Shown: in pieces, positions 1 to 11,224 of the stretch
Layout: every line of letters begins with the position of its first letter
Position numbering within the stretch: the stretch's first letter is position 1
Assembly (NCBI RefSeq): GCF_002234675.1
Contig: NC_019859.2
Location: 35,912,960-35,976,959 of the forward strand
Reading direction: 5' to 3'
Source of the DNA: Oryzias latipes
Lineage: Eukaryota; Chordata; Actinopteri; Beloniformes; Adrianichthyidae
DNA length: 64,000 nt
Translations under genes and position numbers: made by a program
The notes under the pieces: generated by a model
Told to the model about the DNA's origin: nothing
What the model saw: the letters and a program-made list of their open reading frames with translations, nothing else
Databases searched by the model: none

Positions 1-500
1 CCAACCCCCCCGGTACCGGCCCGTGGGTCATTTGGTACCGGGCCCCACAAAAAGAATAAATCTGGAGTATCTATGTTACTCTTGACGCAGGCCAAGCCGC
101 TTGTCTCGGCCACGTGAAAGGTTACCGCTAAAATAAAACCCAGGAGCTGAAATGAGTATAAAACAAAGTATTTGGAAAGTTTCTTTCTTTGCCAGGGAAA
201 AAATGCCCAGCCAGGAGACAGAAGAGGAGCCTTCCACCCCCCAAAAAAAAGAAAGCTACATTTAATAGACACTACTTCCTTTTTGCAGCATGAGTGTGGG
301 AAGGGGAGGGGATGATGACACCTGTGCGATGTACAGTGTCATGCGTGTCAAAATAAAAGCTCAAAGCTTGTCGTGTCTCGTCTCTGTTTTCTGTTATAGC
401 GTTGCCACAATAAACATCCGCCATATCTTAAAGACCAGTTCGCGAAATCATTGTCTGACGTCATACCGGTCCGTGGCGTTAAAAAGGTTGGGGAACACTG
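1..500. mobile_element. hAT-type non-autonomous transposon, cut by window edge
   Basis: The right end reads GGTTGGGGAACACTG, a typical hAT terminus of the fish type that carries a 'ccggtccgtggcg' motif just inside the end. A related 'ggtaccgggcc' motif occurs at positions 12-50. The left terminus lies outside the window, so no target-site duplication can be checked. The short open frame at 290-547 falls inside and past the element and shows no protein family. Confidence 0.6.
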
Positions 501-1072
501 CCTTAACCTGTCCGTACGAGCCACAAGAGAACTGCAGACACACCTGAGCTCACCTTAAGACACTGGACATCCCAAAAACCTTCAGAACCCCCCTATGAGA
601 CCATGTGACTAAAGCCTTAAGAGTCAAATTTGAATTATAGTTCTACGCCAGAGAAGAACATGTTTCTTTAAACAAATTATAACGTATTTCCCAAATAAAC
701 CATGTCAGTGAGTCGAAACAGCTGTAAGAAATATTCAGACTCTACAAGCTAAAAAAAGCATTTATAAAAATCTATAGATGATAAAGCTGACTATATCCTT
801 AGATTAACAGTTTTTATTTCTCATCACGGACAAAAGAAAGTTTTTTTGAATTACAGATTAATTTCCCATCAGAAACCTGATCAAAGAATAAAGAGTACAC
901 TGAAAAACTAAAGATCCATTTCATATGACGGCACTTCCTGTTTTCTAAGGTGACTTCCTGCAGAGATTAAATGTCCTCATGACCAAGAAAAAGTCTGCTT
1001 TTGGCATCTGTTGTGAAGATAGAGGTGTCCTTGATCCATAAATGACGAGCAAACTGGAAGATCCTGTCGTAC
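501..1072. other. colgalt1 intron 4 sequence, nothing recognised
   Basis: This AT-rich stretch lies downstream of the exon 4 donor on the minus strand. I see no further exon or named repeat in it before the window edge. Confidence 0.5.
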
Positions 1073-4000
1073 CTGTGAAGTCATCCCACACCAGAAGTTG
1101 GAATATGCCGCTCTGGACTCCAGCATGGGAGCCACGATGGTCTTGTTCTCGCTCATTAGCTTCCATAACACATCAGGATTGGTGAGTAGGTTGTCACAGT
1201 CGGTCATCTGGAGATGATGGAAAACGCCAAATATTGACCATCACTTAAACCCGCTAGACTCTAAGAAATATCATCCACTGTCACTCAATGACCAGACAGA
1301 ACCATCACAGAATTTCGCTTTCTTGATTAGAATAAAGTATTTCTTCTACTGCCGTTCGGTTGTGTCGGTTACACGTGTGGGGCAGCAGCTGTAGAGTGAT
1401 CAACCGCTAATTCAGAGGATCAGTTGTGTCCGTGTACCGCCGTGTATGTGGCGTGCGCCGCGTTGCTGCTGTGACGTTGTCATTGTGAGACTTTGTAGTT
1501 CCTCACAGAAGTAACGCAAACAAGCCCACAACGCTACAGGTGTTAGCTATTATGTTGGCCTGACGAGGTGGTCGTTCTCATAAATTAACGGGGTACGTGG
1601 AGGGTTGATCCCATCGGACAGGAAACTGTGGAATAAGGTATGTCAACATATGTATCCCCCTAGTTGGTGTAAAAGTAAAGGTTGGAAGTCTGTTAAAATA
1701 AGAAAAATTAATAAATCCACTTTTTCAGTTGTCATTTGATCGTTTACTGCGCCACAAATCACAAATTTATATTACTTCACTTGCTCCAAAAATGGATTCA
1801 TGATTTTTCCTAATGAAACATAATTCGCACATATTTCTAACTTTTGATACTTTTGATCAATTTTTGCTATGTCTATTTAACTGATATAGTATTATTTTTA
1901 ATAATGTATATGATTTTTATAATGAACATAATCTGCATATATTTTGGATAACTGATCTGCATTTACCATGTTCATTCATTTTCTATTCGATTTTGTCCCT
2001 TTCGGGGTCACGGGGCTGCTGGAGCCTATCCTGGCCACTTGTGGGTGAAGGCAAGGGACATCCTGTACAGGTCGCCAGTCTGTCGCAGGGTACAGTGTCC
2101 TCAATCACACACCCATTCACACGCACACCTATGGACAATGTAGAGTTGCCAATTAACCTATGAGGCATGTTTTTGGACGGTGGGAGGAAGCCGGAGATCC
2201 CGGAGAGAACCCACGCATGCACGGGGAGAACATGCTAACTCCACACAGAAAGGCCCTCCATTGATGTTCTGTTTTCAGGTCCCCCAACCAGGACTTGAAC
2301 CGGGGGCATTCTTGCTGCGCGGCAAGAGCGCTAACTACTGCACCACCGTGCAGCCGCATTTATTCTAAGCATTTACCATGTTGATTTCTAAAATAGTTAT
2401 TTCTATTTTTTTAAATATAATAATTAAGTAATTACCTAAGGATTCTTAATTCTGTCTGATAAAAATTATGAACCGGATAATTATAAATCATGTCATAAAA
2501 TGGTTACGGTATAACGAGGTGGGATTATATAAATTCACTTCCTTCCTTCCTTTAATTTTATGTCTGCTTATCCTAAGTTTGATACGTCATTGTATGAATG
2601 TATAACTGATGATTTTAATGTTTTTTGGTGTATTATTCTTATTTGATTGCTTGAAATAAACCATGTCAAATCAAATCAAATCAAAAACTGTCCCTAAACT
2701 GCTGAGTTTCTTTCAAATTTTCCTTCAGTCTCGGTCAAATATTAGCTCGCTGTTACCGTGGGAAGACTTAAACTGTTGAACACAACGACACATACCAGGA
2801 TGTAGTCTGCCCATATTTCACGGGCGGTGTTCAGTGCGGCCTGACGGAGCTTCATCACATGTTCATAACGAAGATTATTCCAGTGCTTTGGCCCCACCTC
2901 ATCCGTAAAGCGACTGATCCGTGCATAAACAGACCAAAGAACAAATGCAGTTGGTAGAAGAAGCACAGACCGAGCAGCCTACTCCACATGGTCAGACACA
3001 ACACCTGGGTTCCTCCTGGGGTCTCCATTCCACATAGTGGTAGTACTTCTGAACGTGGATGAGCCAGTCTCTTAGAATGGCTGTTGTGTTGTCAGAGTTG
3101 TGATCTGTCGCCACCCTGTGGATAAAGACAGAAGAGGAAAAAAAGTCAAAGACCATCCTCCCAACCCCCCCCCCCCCCCCCCCCCCCCAGGACTCAGCTG
3201 CTAGCCGTGTCCAACTCTTGGCCAGAAGGACTGAAGTTTGCATTCCTTGTATTAACTTTGATCACCAATGAATGGAAAAAGAAGGCCCTGCTGTTGCAAA
3301 GTCTATGGTGGATTGTTTTGGAACAGAAGGTTGTTTAGAGGTTGCTTTATAAGTTGCTTTAACACAAAGCTGTTTCGATCAACTGACATGCAACATGGAC
3401 TGTCCAGTGACATCCCAGCTTCAGAGAATCCCACGTTCTGCAATCATCCCAGATCCCCCTGCCAGAGTCCAGCAAAGTCAGTTCTTCACCATCTCTGAGG
3501 ACAGCGACAAGAAACTGCAGGGTTGCTGCTATATAAGTGAATGAAAATGAAACTTAAAGGGTCATAATTGGCAAAATATATAGAAAGAAATGATCAAAGT
3601 TGACCATAAATAAGGTGATAAAAGCACAATAACAAAAAAGATATGTTGTTGAAAAATGCCAGAACCAAGAGTCAGACTGGCAAAGTTGGGCACCACAGCT
3701 CAGGTGTTATGCCATGACACCCCCAACAGGTACAGTGGACAGGACATATAATCCATATAATCCTGGAATATCTGGAAAAGTTCAAGGATTTGAAGGACCA
3801 AAAGTCACAGCTGGAAAAAGCTGAAAGAGCTGAACATTTGAATAGTTGGATGGTTGAAATATCTGAAACATTGTAGAAGGAGTTAAGAGACAAAAAATGG
3901 TGGAAGATACTAGAATAAAGAGAGAAACAGGAAAACAATGGATTGAAGGATTTATAGCATTAAACTAACAAGACAAACAGCAGAAATTTATATCTATAAA

Positions 4001-7000
4001 GATATATAAAACATAGAACAAAAGTGATTGGAAAGTACAGACACATCCACATAAACTAGTAAATAATTCAATGACTATTCTTAATCATAAATAAACATGT
4101 CAGCTCTTTTGCATGTAATACATGACACAATGAAACCATGAAATACTAAGATTTTCAGAGGAGTTCAATAGATTGCTTGAATCCTAAAACTGAAACCAAA
4201 GAAAGGACCCCGAGAAAGAAAGAACCCTCGTTTGTTTTTTTAACTAAAGCCCTTTTTGCCATCAACCAGAGTTCATTTAAACACTTCAGCCTAAACGTTA
4301 AAGTTAAAGTTAAAGCCACGGAAGCTTGGTCCAAACTAGGACATTAACCAGGCCAATGTTCAGGCTGTAGTTTAAATCAGAACACCTGAGCAAAGTCACA
4401 TTTTAGAACTACTTTGTCCAAATCCAAACCTCCTCTACACGAGAATACCGTGGAAGGCTTTGCAGAAAGAGTATCTTTGAAGTGGTGTAGTAAAGACCAC
4501 ATTTACAAGCATTCAACATTGTAGTTATGACCAACACACCAGTTTAAAGAGGATGTGATACATTTGCTTTGCTCAAGACTATAACCATGCCTGACACCCA
4601 AACAAAGAATATGGAGGGAATGACATTTCAGAGGCCAGAGGAGGAGGAGGAGGCATTCCTGTCCCTGTTCTCAACCTTCATCCTCCGTCTGTGTTTTTGC
4701 AGCAAATCAAACAGCTGAGCAGTGATGCAAAATGAACAAGAGGAACAATGAAGAAATATGACTGAAATGCGGATCCTGCCATGTCACAGGGAGCTGTTGT
4801 TGGTACTGTTAGTCCCTAATCTGTCTGTTCCAACTTTGTGCTGAGAGTTGACCCAACACTGGGTCAACAACAAGCTTCCTGAACACTTAGGAATAGCCGA
4901 GACGCTTTTGAATGAGTAATTAACCCTTGTGTTATCTTCGGTTAACCCCCCCCCTCCCCCCTTCCATTGACGTGTTCTCCCTACCATGACAAAGGTGATA
5001 AAGGTGGAAAGATTTCATGTAATCCATGGACACCAGTGAAGATCACAAATCATTGAAGAAAAAAGGTTCAGAGCACTGTCTAGTGGGTCTAGATCAGTGT
5101 TTTTCAACCAGTGTGCCGCGGCACACTAGTGTGCCGTGGGAGATGGTCAAGTGTGCCGTGGGAAATTGCCCTCATTAACTGATTTAACAACATTTCCCAT
5201 CTCCAGGATTTTTGCTCTCTGTTCATCCAAACAGGCCCTGATAAAACACTGAGGAGTTAGGAATATAAAAGATCGTAAAATACCTTTTCTTTGCGTTTAT
5301 TTTATTTTATTAAAGACATTTTGACAAGAATGACGTACCGCGATTCAGCTGCACCTTCGGCTGTATTTTGGAAAAGTCCCGTGTTGGGGGGGTTAATCAC
5401 ATGTCATCGGTCTGACCAATCAGAAGTGCTTAAAGTCTTCACTTCCTTGTCCCGATTTAGCTCGTAAAGTCGCTCAGTTCTAACAGAAATACCAGCTAAA
5501 GCTCGTCTTTAGCGGTGTAGCTTTCCACAGAATCCGGTATCAGACCGTGGAACAAGTGAACAAAACAATGAAGCTCCGAAAACCGATCTTCGGCCGTTTT
5601 ATGCACTACATTTCCCATGATGCATTGGGTTGTGAGAGTGACAGCGCAAAAGGAGATCTGTTGTTAAACGTCTTGAAACTAACGAACACACAAACTGTTT
5701 TTAAATCTTCTAACTTAACTTTTATTGCATCTTTTAGAAAAAAACAGCTGCAGTTTCCAGCTTTTTCTGTAACAATTATCTCAAAAATGCATGTGAGATT
5801 GTGGAGGGACTGTAGATCAATACAGACTATGAGTTTCTCCTTTTTTTTAAATTTTTGGATGCTGGTGTGCCGCGGGATTTTTTTTAAGGTTAAAGTGTGC
5901 CGTGGCTCAGAAAAGGTTGAAAAACACTGGTCTAGATGACCCACCTCCCAATGTTAACCTGCCTAGGATAGCACAAGGGTTAAATCATCCAAAGGGACTG
6001 GGTGAACAGCCTTGACTGCAGAGCTGCACTATATTACCAAAAGTATTGGCTCACCTGCCTGGACTCACATATGAACTGAAGCCCTAGAGTTCAGTATGAT
6101 GTCGGTCCACCTTCTACAGCTTCAACTCTTCTGGGAAGGCTGTCCACGATAGGGGTGTGTATTGGCAAGAGTCTGGCACTTTGATACATTTCCCGATATT
6201 CTACCAGAACACATTTTCTTTCTCTTTTTAAATATGACTTTTTACATTGTAATAAAATGGTCAAATTCTGTTTATTTAATGATCACAATGCTAAGCACTG
6301 CAACTGGATCTCACTTATAAGTTGTTTTTACCCAGACAAACTCATAGTGCTTTTATTTTGGTAACTTAAAATATACAAAGGGAACAGTCAGCATTGTCTG
6401 ATTTCCACAAAAAAATATATTTCAGTATAATAAAAAAAATGAATGTGCCTTAACCAATAAGGTTCTAAAGTATGATTGAGGGAATAAAGCGCTTTTTATT
6501 TTCAAACTTGCTAACTGTAGCTTCTCCAATATTTTTAAACGGAGCGTGAAACAGGAGCCTGAACGGTGTTTGAAAGATAGGGGGGGGGAAAAAAACACAA
6601 ATTCTTTCCAGAAACGATAAACTTTGATGATGATGATGCAGCAGCACGACAGGATGAAGGAGACGCATTAAATAATTAATTAATTAATTAATGGCTTTGC
6701 TGCCATATCTGCACCGCTGCAGCCACGCTTTCCCACACGGAAGTAAACTAGTAACGCTCATCGCCACGACGTTCGCCTTTTTTCAGAGCGTTGTACACAT
6801 CACTCTGATCCATCTGGTCGCTTAACTAGAATCTTTTGCTGGGAGGTTCTGCAGAACTTTGGCCCGCTTTGCCAACAGCATTTTAGCTGATGCTAAGTGC
6901 ATTAGCCTGTTAGCCGCTGTGCAGCTGCTAAAAAGGACAGCAACCCGCGTTTTTATATGTTACCGACTTGGACCAATTACTGCTGGCGGATGTACGGTGG

Positions 7001-10000
7001 CCGAGAAGTGCAACACACATTTACATTTAAGTTACAACAACAAATCCCAGAACAAATGACAAAGTCCTGAAACACAAAAGCAAATCTGAGTGCAAATGAC
7101 AAATCCAGACACACAACAGCTGCTCGCTTTCCTTCATTTTTTCTCCATCTTCTCCGGTTGTGTTTTGCCGGCCGGTTGCTTAACGGAAAGAACGCAGCCC
7201 CGTGACCCCCCAAGGGACAAAACGGAAGAAAATGAATGAATGAATGTTGTCATTTTTTTGTAGTAGTGTTTGATCACAGACGTCTGAGCTAACAAATGCA
7301 GACAAATATCATTTCAAGAAATAAGGCGCCTGGGATCCGCTCTATGTCCAAAAGTCTGAAGTGACCCTAATTTTCAGCAGAGTTCTGACCTGCAGATAAC
7401 TTGACCTCAACTTTCAGCGCCGCTGATATCAGCTGCAGAAGGAAAATGACCTTAATCTAAGTCTGCAGACATAACATGGAAGAGAACAATAAACTCTGTT
7501 AAACCCAGAAGAACGGCTGTCAATCAGCAGAAGATGGAAAAACAACGTTGGAACATCGACAGAATGTGGACCCTTTTTTATTTCACATCATTACTTTATA
7601 ATAATAATAATAAAATTGCTTAATTAATTATTAAAGATGGTTAAAGTGATTGATCTTTAATGATATCCCTTCACTTGCTCCAAAAAAGTCATGATTTGTT
7701 AGGTCTATTTTCTGATATAATGTTATTTTTAATCATAATCATAATTTTCTAATGAAACTAATCTGAATATATTTTAGATAACTGATCTGTATGTTATTAT
7801 ACAAAATAGAGTAATTTCTATTTTACATAATTATTAACTAATTCATCTTTGTCGTGTGATTTATTGATACCTAAGCATTCTTAATGACCTGAAACTATGT
7901 TGGTAAGGCATTGATGTCTGATAAAAGTTATGAACTGGATAATGATAAATTATGAAATAAAATGGTTACAGTAGAACAGCGTGGGATTATATACGTTCAC
8001 TTCCTTCCACTCCCTTTAAGCAATATTTAATTTAATGTCTGATTATCATAAGTTTGATGCGTCTTTGAATGAATGTATAGATGATGACCGTATTGTTTTG
8101 TGCATTATTCTTGCTTTGATTGCTTGAAATATTTATTTATTCATTCATTCATTTTCTTCCGTTTTGTCCCTTTCGGGGTCACGGGGCTGCTGGAGCCTAT
8201 CCCAGCCACTTGTGGGCCAAGCCAGGGGACACCCTGGACAGGTCGCCAGGGCCACATATCACACATCCATTCATGGCCAATTCAGATTAACCAATGAACC
8301 TATCAAGCATGTTTTTGGATGGTGGGAGGAAGCCGGACACAACCCATACATGCACGGGGAGAACACGCAAACTCCACACAGAAAGGCCCCCCCTTGGTGT
8401 TCTGGTAGGACTTGAACCAGGGGCCTTCTTGCTGTGAGGCAAGAGCGCCAACCACTGTGCACCGTGCAGCCCCTGCTTGAAATAATCCATTTCAAATCAA
8501 AATCAAATCAAAAAACGTTTCTTATATTCATAATGTCCACAAAAGTAAAACAGATCAGACACGATTGGTTTTATATTACGTCTCTTACCGTTGGAACCTG
8601 AGTCTTCGCTCTCGTTGTTGTGTTTCAGTATTTGGTTATTTGCACCCGCATTTGCTTTTGTGTTTCAGGACTCTGTCTGCTGTCGTATTGTGTTTCAGTT
8701 TTTGTTCCTTTGTACTGGGATTTATTGTTGCTGTAACTTTAATGTAAACGTGTCTTGCACCTCTCGCACCGATGACGTCTGGCTCCAAAGTGGTGGCGTC
8801 TGTGTCGCAAAAGAAGGGTGACTGAGTTGACGTCACACTCAGTCAGTCCAGTTCTCACATACAGTCAATGGTTAAACACAACAATGTGTTGGTTTTATTA
8901 GAACACAGACAAAATCATCCATTTACAGGCAGCTAGTTATTATTCAGATGTTTTCCAGTAAAACCTGTCACATTAATGATATTTTACATCAATAATATTT
9001 AATAAGGAATTCTAAAGTTTTATAATGAAAGAAGATCATTTTAAAAAGTGTGTTAATGTTGGCCTTTAAAGGACATGAAGATGAAGGAAAGAAAGGGGGA
9101 AGAAAACGGGGGGGGGGCATCTGTGACTGAATGGAACTGTTCATGGGGGATGGGGGGGGGCCAGAGCCGCGCCTCCTTTTCCGAGCACATTGGTCCAGGC
9201 GGAGCCCCGGTGTGAAGGGAGCCAGAACTGACTGGATTACAATCATTCATGAAACTTCTAGACTAACTTCACTAACTTTCAGTGTCCTCTGGAAATGTCT
9301 TTTCAAGTGTTTTGCCGTAAGTTAGAATGTACCGATATTGTTTGGTGTGGTGTGTGACAGTGTTGTGGTGTGTCAGTGTAACAGTCTGTGGTAACAGTGA
9401 CAGTGTGTAGTGTGTTCATGTGACGTGTATCGCGTGACATTCTAAAGGCGTGACCATGAGACTGTGTGTTGTGTGACAGTGTGGCGTTTCGATGTGATGC
9501 TGTGAAGACGTGACAGTGTGTTGGCGTGTAGTTGCGTCGGTGCAACAGTGTGTTGGTGTGATGGTGTATTGTGTGACGTGAAAGTGTGACGATGTGTCAT
9601 CGCAGTGTTTGTATTGTTGTGACAATGTTTCATTATTACATTGCGTTAAGACATTGTGTTGTTTCGGTGTGATGCTGTGAAGGTGTGACTGAGTGTTGGA
9701 GTGTCATGACAATGTGTTAGTGTATCGCTGTGAGGGTGTGACGTAAATTGTTGTGTCAGTGTGACAGCGTAACAGTGTAATGTACTACAGCCTATGTGGT
9801 CCTTTAATATTGTGAAGATGTGTCGGTGTAACAGTGTTGGTGTAACGTTGTAACAGTGTGTTGGTGTAATATTGTAACAGTGTAAAGTTTTACAGTGTAC
9901 TACAGTCTATCCTGTCCTTTGAAGTTGTGAAGATGTGTTGGTGTAATGTAACAGTGTAACTTACACAGCAACATGTGGTCCCTTGATATTGTGATAATGT

Positions 10001-10343
10001 GTTGCTGTGTAACAGTGTAACATATAACAGTGTGTCTGTGTGACATTGTCAGTAACACAGCACTATGTGGACCCTTTGTTGATGTTGTGAGGTTTGTCAC
10101 TGTAACGGTGTAACGTGTAACGTACCACAGCGCCACGCGGTCCTTCGGGTAGTTGAGACGCTCGATGGCTCCCAGCACCAGCGGCAGACAGTGCTCCGCG
10201 TTGCGGCATATGAGCGCCACGACGACCCGCGGAGCGAGCAGAGGGGACTCGGGGCTCCAGCGCTCCTCCGGGAAATAGCCCCGGCTCCGGGCCGGAAGCA
10301 GAAGGAACAGCAGGGCGGGGAGCAGCGGGCCGACCCGGAGCAT
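1073..10343 (-). CDS. colgalt1: Procollagen galactosyltransferase 1, N-terminal part (4 exons, gene continues off left edge)
   Basis: This ER-luminal enzyme transfers galactose from UDP-galactose to hydroxylysine in collagen. Minus-strand exons are 10126-10343, 3005-3115, 2796-2913 and 1073-1207. All have GT-AG borders and their phases join to 194 codons. Exon 1 starts at the only ATG in its frame; an apparent upstream start is GTG. It encodes a signal peptide (residues 1 to about 22, [20 protein letters not shown]) and then [13 protein letters not shown], a hallmark of COLGALT1 rather than COLGALT2. Later exons give ALW-VATDHN, a WRPQEEP segment, [42 protein letters not shown] and CGMTSQ. 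The acidic D-C-D at residues 152-154 stands where the human protein has D-A-D. The remaining glycosyltransferase domains and the C-terminal ER-retention signal lie outside the window. Intron 1 is about 7 kb and full of repeats. slc27a1 lies upstream on the same strand, as in human. Confidence 0.93.
1690..2690 (+). mobile_element. LINE 3'-tail-like repeat, copy 1, interrupted by a SINE
   Basis: Blocks around 1780-1970 and 2375-2690 match those at 7665-7800 and 7800-8515 in the same order and orientation. The unit ends in 'attgcttgaaataaaccatgtcaaatcaaatcaaa', typical of a fish non-LTR retrotransposon 3' end with a short tandem tail. No coding capacity is visible. It sits in colgalt1 intron 3. 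Confidence 0.55.
1975..2358 (-). mobile_element. tRNA-derived SINE with conserved tail
   Basis: Read on the minus strand it starts GGCTGCACGGTGGTGCAG, contains the B-box-like GGTTCAAGTCC, and ends in the common fish tail around 'cggggtcacggggctgctgg'. It interrupts LINE-tail copy 1. A 'gcatttaccatgtt' string flanks it on both sides (about 1960 and 2369) and is the likely target-site duplication. The head is tRNA-like but has the SINE extension, so it is not a tRNA gene. Confidence 0.75.
3165..3188. repeat. Poly(C) run, 24 bp
   Basis: An uninterrupted run of 24 C, read as G on the colgalt1 sense strand. It lies about 50 bp upstream of the exon 2 acceptor in intron 1. Confidence 0.95.
3535..3955 (+). 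repeat. Dispersed repeat, partner of an inverted copy at 24250-24610
   Basis: The block 'tggaaaagttcaaggatttgaagga' through 'gctggaaaaagctgaaagagctgaacatt' and on to 'actagaataaagagagaaacaggaaaac' recurs as its reverse complement at 24250-24460. The flanking 'gataaaagcacaataacaaa' matches the region near 24520. No terminal repeats or coding frame were recognised. It lies in colgalt1 intron 1. Confidence 0.65.
4917..5984. mobile_element. piggyBac-like MITE (TTAA-flanked), copy 1, split by a hAT insertion
   Basis: The left end is TTAACCCTTGTGTTATC and the right end is GGATAGCACAAGGGTTAA. The ends are inverted repeats bounded by TTAA, as in piggyBac-type elements. The inner sequence 'gtaatccatggacaccagtgaagatcac' is the reverse complement of that in the copy at 19274-19488. 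The hAT element at 5095-5929 interrupts it. Confidence 0.75.
5095..5929. mobile_element. hAT transposon with 8-bp target-site duplication, nested in the MITE
   Basis: Ends are CAGTGTTTTTCAACC and GGTTGAAAAACACTG, perfect inverted repeats, with 'gtgtgccg' motifs just inside both. The flanks carry the 8-bp duplication GTCTAGAT at 5087-5094 and 5930-5937. The internal frame at 5547-5939 lacks transposase motifs, so the element is non-autonomous. Confidence 0.88.
6026..6150. mobile_element. Tc1-like transposon end fragment
   Basis: 'tattaccaaaagtattggctcacctgcctg' followed by 'gatgtcggtccaccttctacagcttcaactcttctgggaaggc' is the well-known end sequence of a fish Tc1-like element, given from memory. 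Only one end is present. Confidence 0.5.
6151..6990. other. colgalt1 intron 1, mostly unassigned AT-rich sequence
   Basis: The start ('aggggtgtgtattggcaagagtctggc') resembles the terminus of another fish hAT family. An (ATTA)n run lies at about 6672-6692. Nothing else was recognised. Confidence 0.35.
6995..7125 (-). repeat. Dispersed repeat, inverted partner of 8610-8760
   Basis: The block 'acatttaagttacaacaacaaatcccag', 'aagtcctgaaacacaaaagcaaat', 'gagtgcaaatgac' is the reverse complement of 8610-8760 ('gcatttgcttttgtgtttcaggactctg', 'tgggatttattgttgctgtaacttt'). The two copies form an inverted pair 1.5 kb apart in colgalt1 intron 1. Confidence 0.6.
7660..8515 (+). mobile_element. LINE 3'-tail-like repeat, copy 2, interrupted by a SINE
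   Basis: It is homologous to 1690-2690, with shared blocks such as 'aaaatggttacagtagaacag', 'gggattatata' and 'cataagtttgatgcgtctttgaatgaatgtata'. It also ends in the tandem tail 'aaatcaaaatcaaatcaaa'. Its SINE sits at a different site from the one in copy 1. Confidence 0.55.
8140..8475 (-). mobile_element. tRNA-derived SINE, second copy
   Basis: Same family as 1975-2358. On the minus strand it has the GGGCTGCACGGT head, a degenerate B box (GGTTCAAGTCC) and the 'cggggtcacggggctgctgg' tail. The flanking string TGCTTGAAAT (before about 8130 and again at 8475) looks like its target-site duplication inside LINE-tail copy 2. Confidence 0.75.
8610..8760 (+). repeat. Dispersed repeat, inverted partner of 6995-7125
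   Basis: It contains 'tttggttatttgcacccgcatttgcttttgtgtttcagg' and 'gtactgggatttattgttgctgtaac'. The small open frames here are by-products of the repeat. Confidence 0.6.
8757..8882 (-). repeat. Dispersed repeat family C, copy 1
   Basis: It contains 'gatgacgtctggctccaa' and 'tccagttctcacatacagtcaatgg', the reverse complement of blocks at 16565-16720 and 39129-39280. Confidence 0.5.
9330..10125. repeat. Degenerate GT-rich minisatellite beside colgalt1 exon 1
   Basis: About 800 bp of imperfect units such as 'acagtgtgttggtgtaa' and 'gtgtaacagtgt' fills the start of colgalt1 intron 1 right up to the exon 1 donor at 10125. On the sense strand it is CA-rich ('ttacactgttacaccaacac'). Open frames of up to 80 codons here come only from the repeat. 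Confidence 0.85.
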
Positions 10344-10700
10344 GGCAGGGGCAGAAAGCTGCAGCTGCACCGCGGACAGACAGACGGAGGACGGGGCCGC
10401 CGACCGACGAGCTGAACCGACTGCTAGGTTCTGCCGACGGGGAGGAGACGCGGAGAGGGGGGGGGGTGCAGGTCGGCGGACTTAAAGGGGAAGTCTGCCC
10501 CCCCCACGGAACATTCAGTTCTGCAGAGAAACGCGCGTTTTTTGACTCCTAGTTTTCTAGATCTGCGTCAACATCCGGTCAGTTCTGCGCCTCGTTTTGG
10601 CACAGAGGCGGTAAACGTGAACTGCTAGTTTACCGGAGAAACGGGGACACGGCGTTAACGGCGACCGTCCGAACAGCAACATTCTGTCAGAAAACTCCCG
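10126..10700 (-). promoter_or_regulatory. colgalt1: GC-rich first exon and putative promoter of colgalt1
   Basis: CpG density rises sharply over exon 1 and about 350 bp upstream, against an AT-rich background. This is the expected position of the CpG-island promoter for this minus-strand gene. No TATA box is obvious. The transcription start is not determined. Confidence 0.5.
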
Positions 10701-10711
10701 GTGTCCGTCGT

Positions 10712-10732
10712 CCCCCCCCCCCCCCCCCCCCC
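10712..10732. repeat. Poly(C) run, 21 bp
   Basis: A pure C run about 370 bp upstream of the colgalt1 start codon. Confidence 0.95.
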
Positions 10733-10779
10733 ATCCTACTTATATATTACAAATAAAAGTAAGATGAACAAAGTTGAGC

Positions 10780-11046
10780 CTAATTACCAAATGTGAGGAT
10801 GCAGTGGTTTGGTTTGGTGTTGGGTTCATGATCCACAGCTGTCTGTCTGCAGTTCAGTTCATTACCATCAGCCCTAAAAGTGTCTTGGTTTCTAAAGTTC
10901 ATCCATCAGGTCATCTGCTCTGTTGTGTCACTGATTTGGTTCTCCCCATAGTTTTGTCTGTTTCAGTTCGTTTATTAAATGTTTTAGTTCCTGTCACCAA
11001 GCCTGGTCTCCTGCATATTGGGTCCTCCTCCACCAGTTCCTGACAC
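10780..11046 (+). repeat. SINE-like dispersed repeat, inverted partner of 40816-40990
   Basis: 'cctggtctcctgcatattgggtcctcctccaccagttcctgac' is nearly the reverse complement of 'tcaggaactggtggtgtagggccaacatgcaggagaccagg' at 40818-40858. The remaining 200 bp is more diverged. Confidence 0.6.
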
Positions 11047-11224
11047 CAAAGGGGTTTATTCAAATATACACTTTCAGCTTTTTGTAAAAAAAAAAAAAAC
11101 TACCTGACTCACAGAAATCACGATGGAGTTTTAGGGCCAGTTTAGAAAAAAAATTATCTAAATTACGACCTTTAAGTCGAAAATTTAGGAAAAAAAACTT
11201 GTAAATTTACGATTTAAAATCTCA

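Noticed and set aside
2290-2358. tRNA gene
   Set aside because: The tRNA-like head continues into a SINE body and tail that recur several times in the window.
5547-5939. 130-codon frame inside the nested hAT element
   Set aside because: It shows no transposase motif and runs across the element's right end.
9900-10370. Longer colgalt1 first exon starting at 10370 and reading into the intron
   Set aside because: The apparent start at 10370 is GTG. The first ATG is at 10343, and the frame past 10126 is the GT-rich repeat beyond a good donor site.
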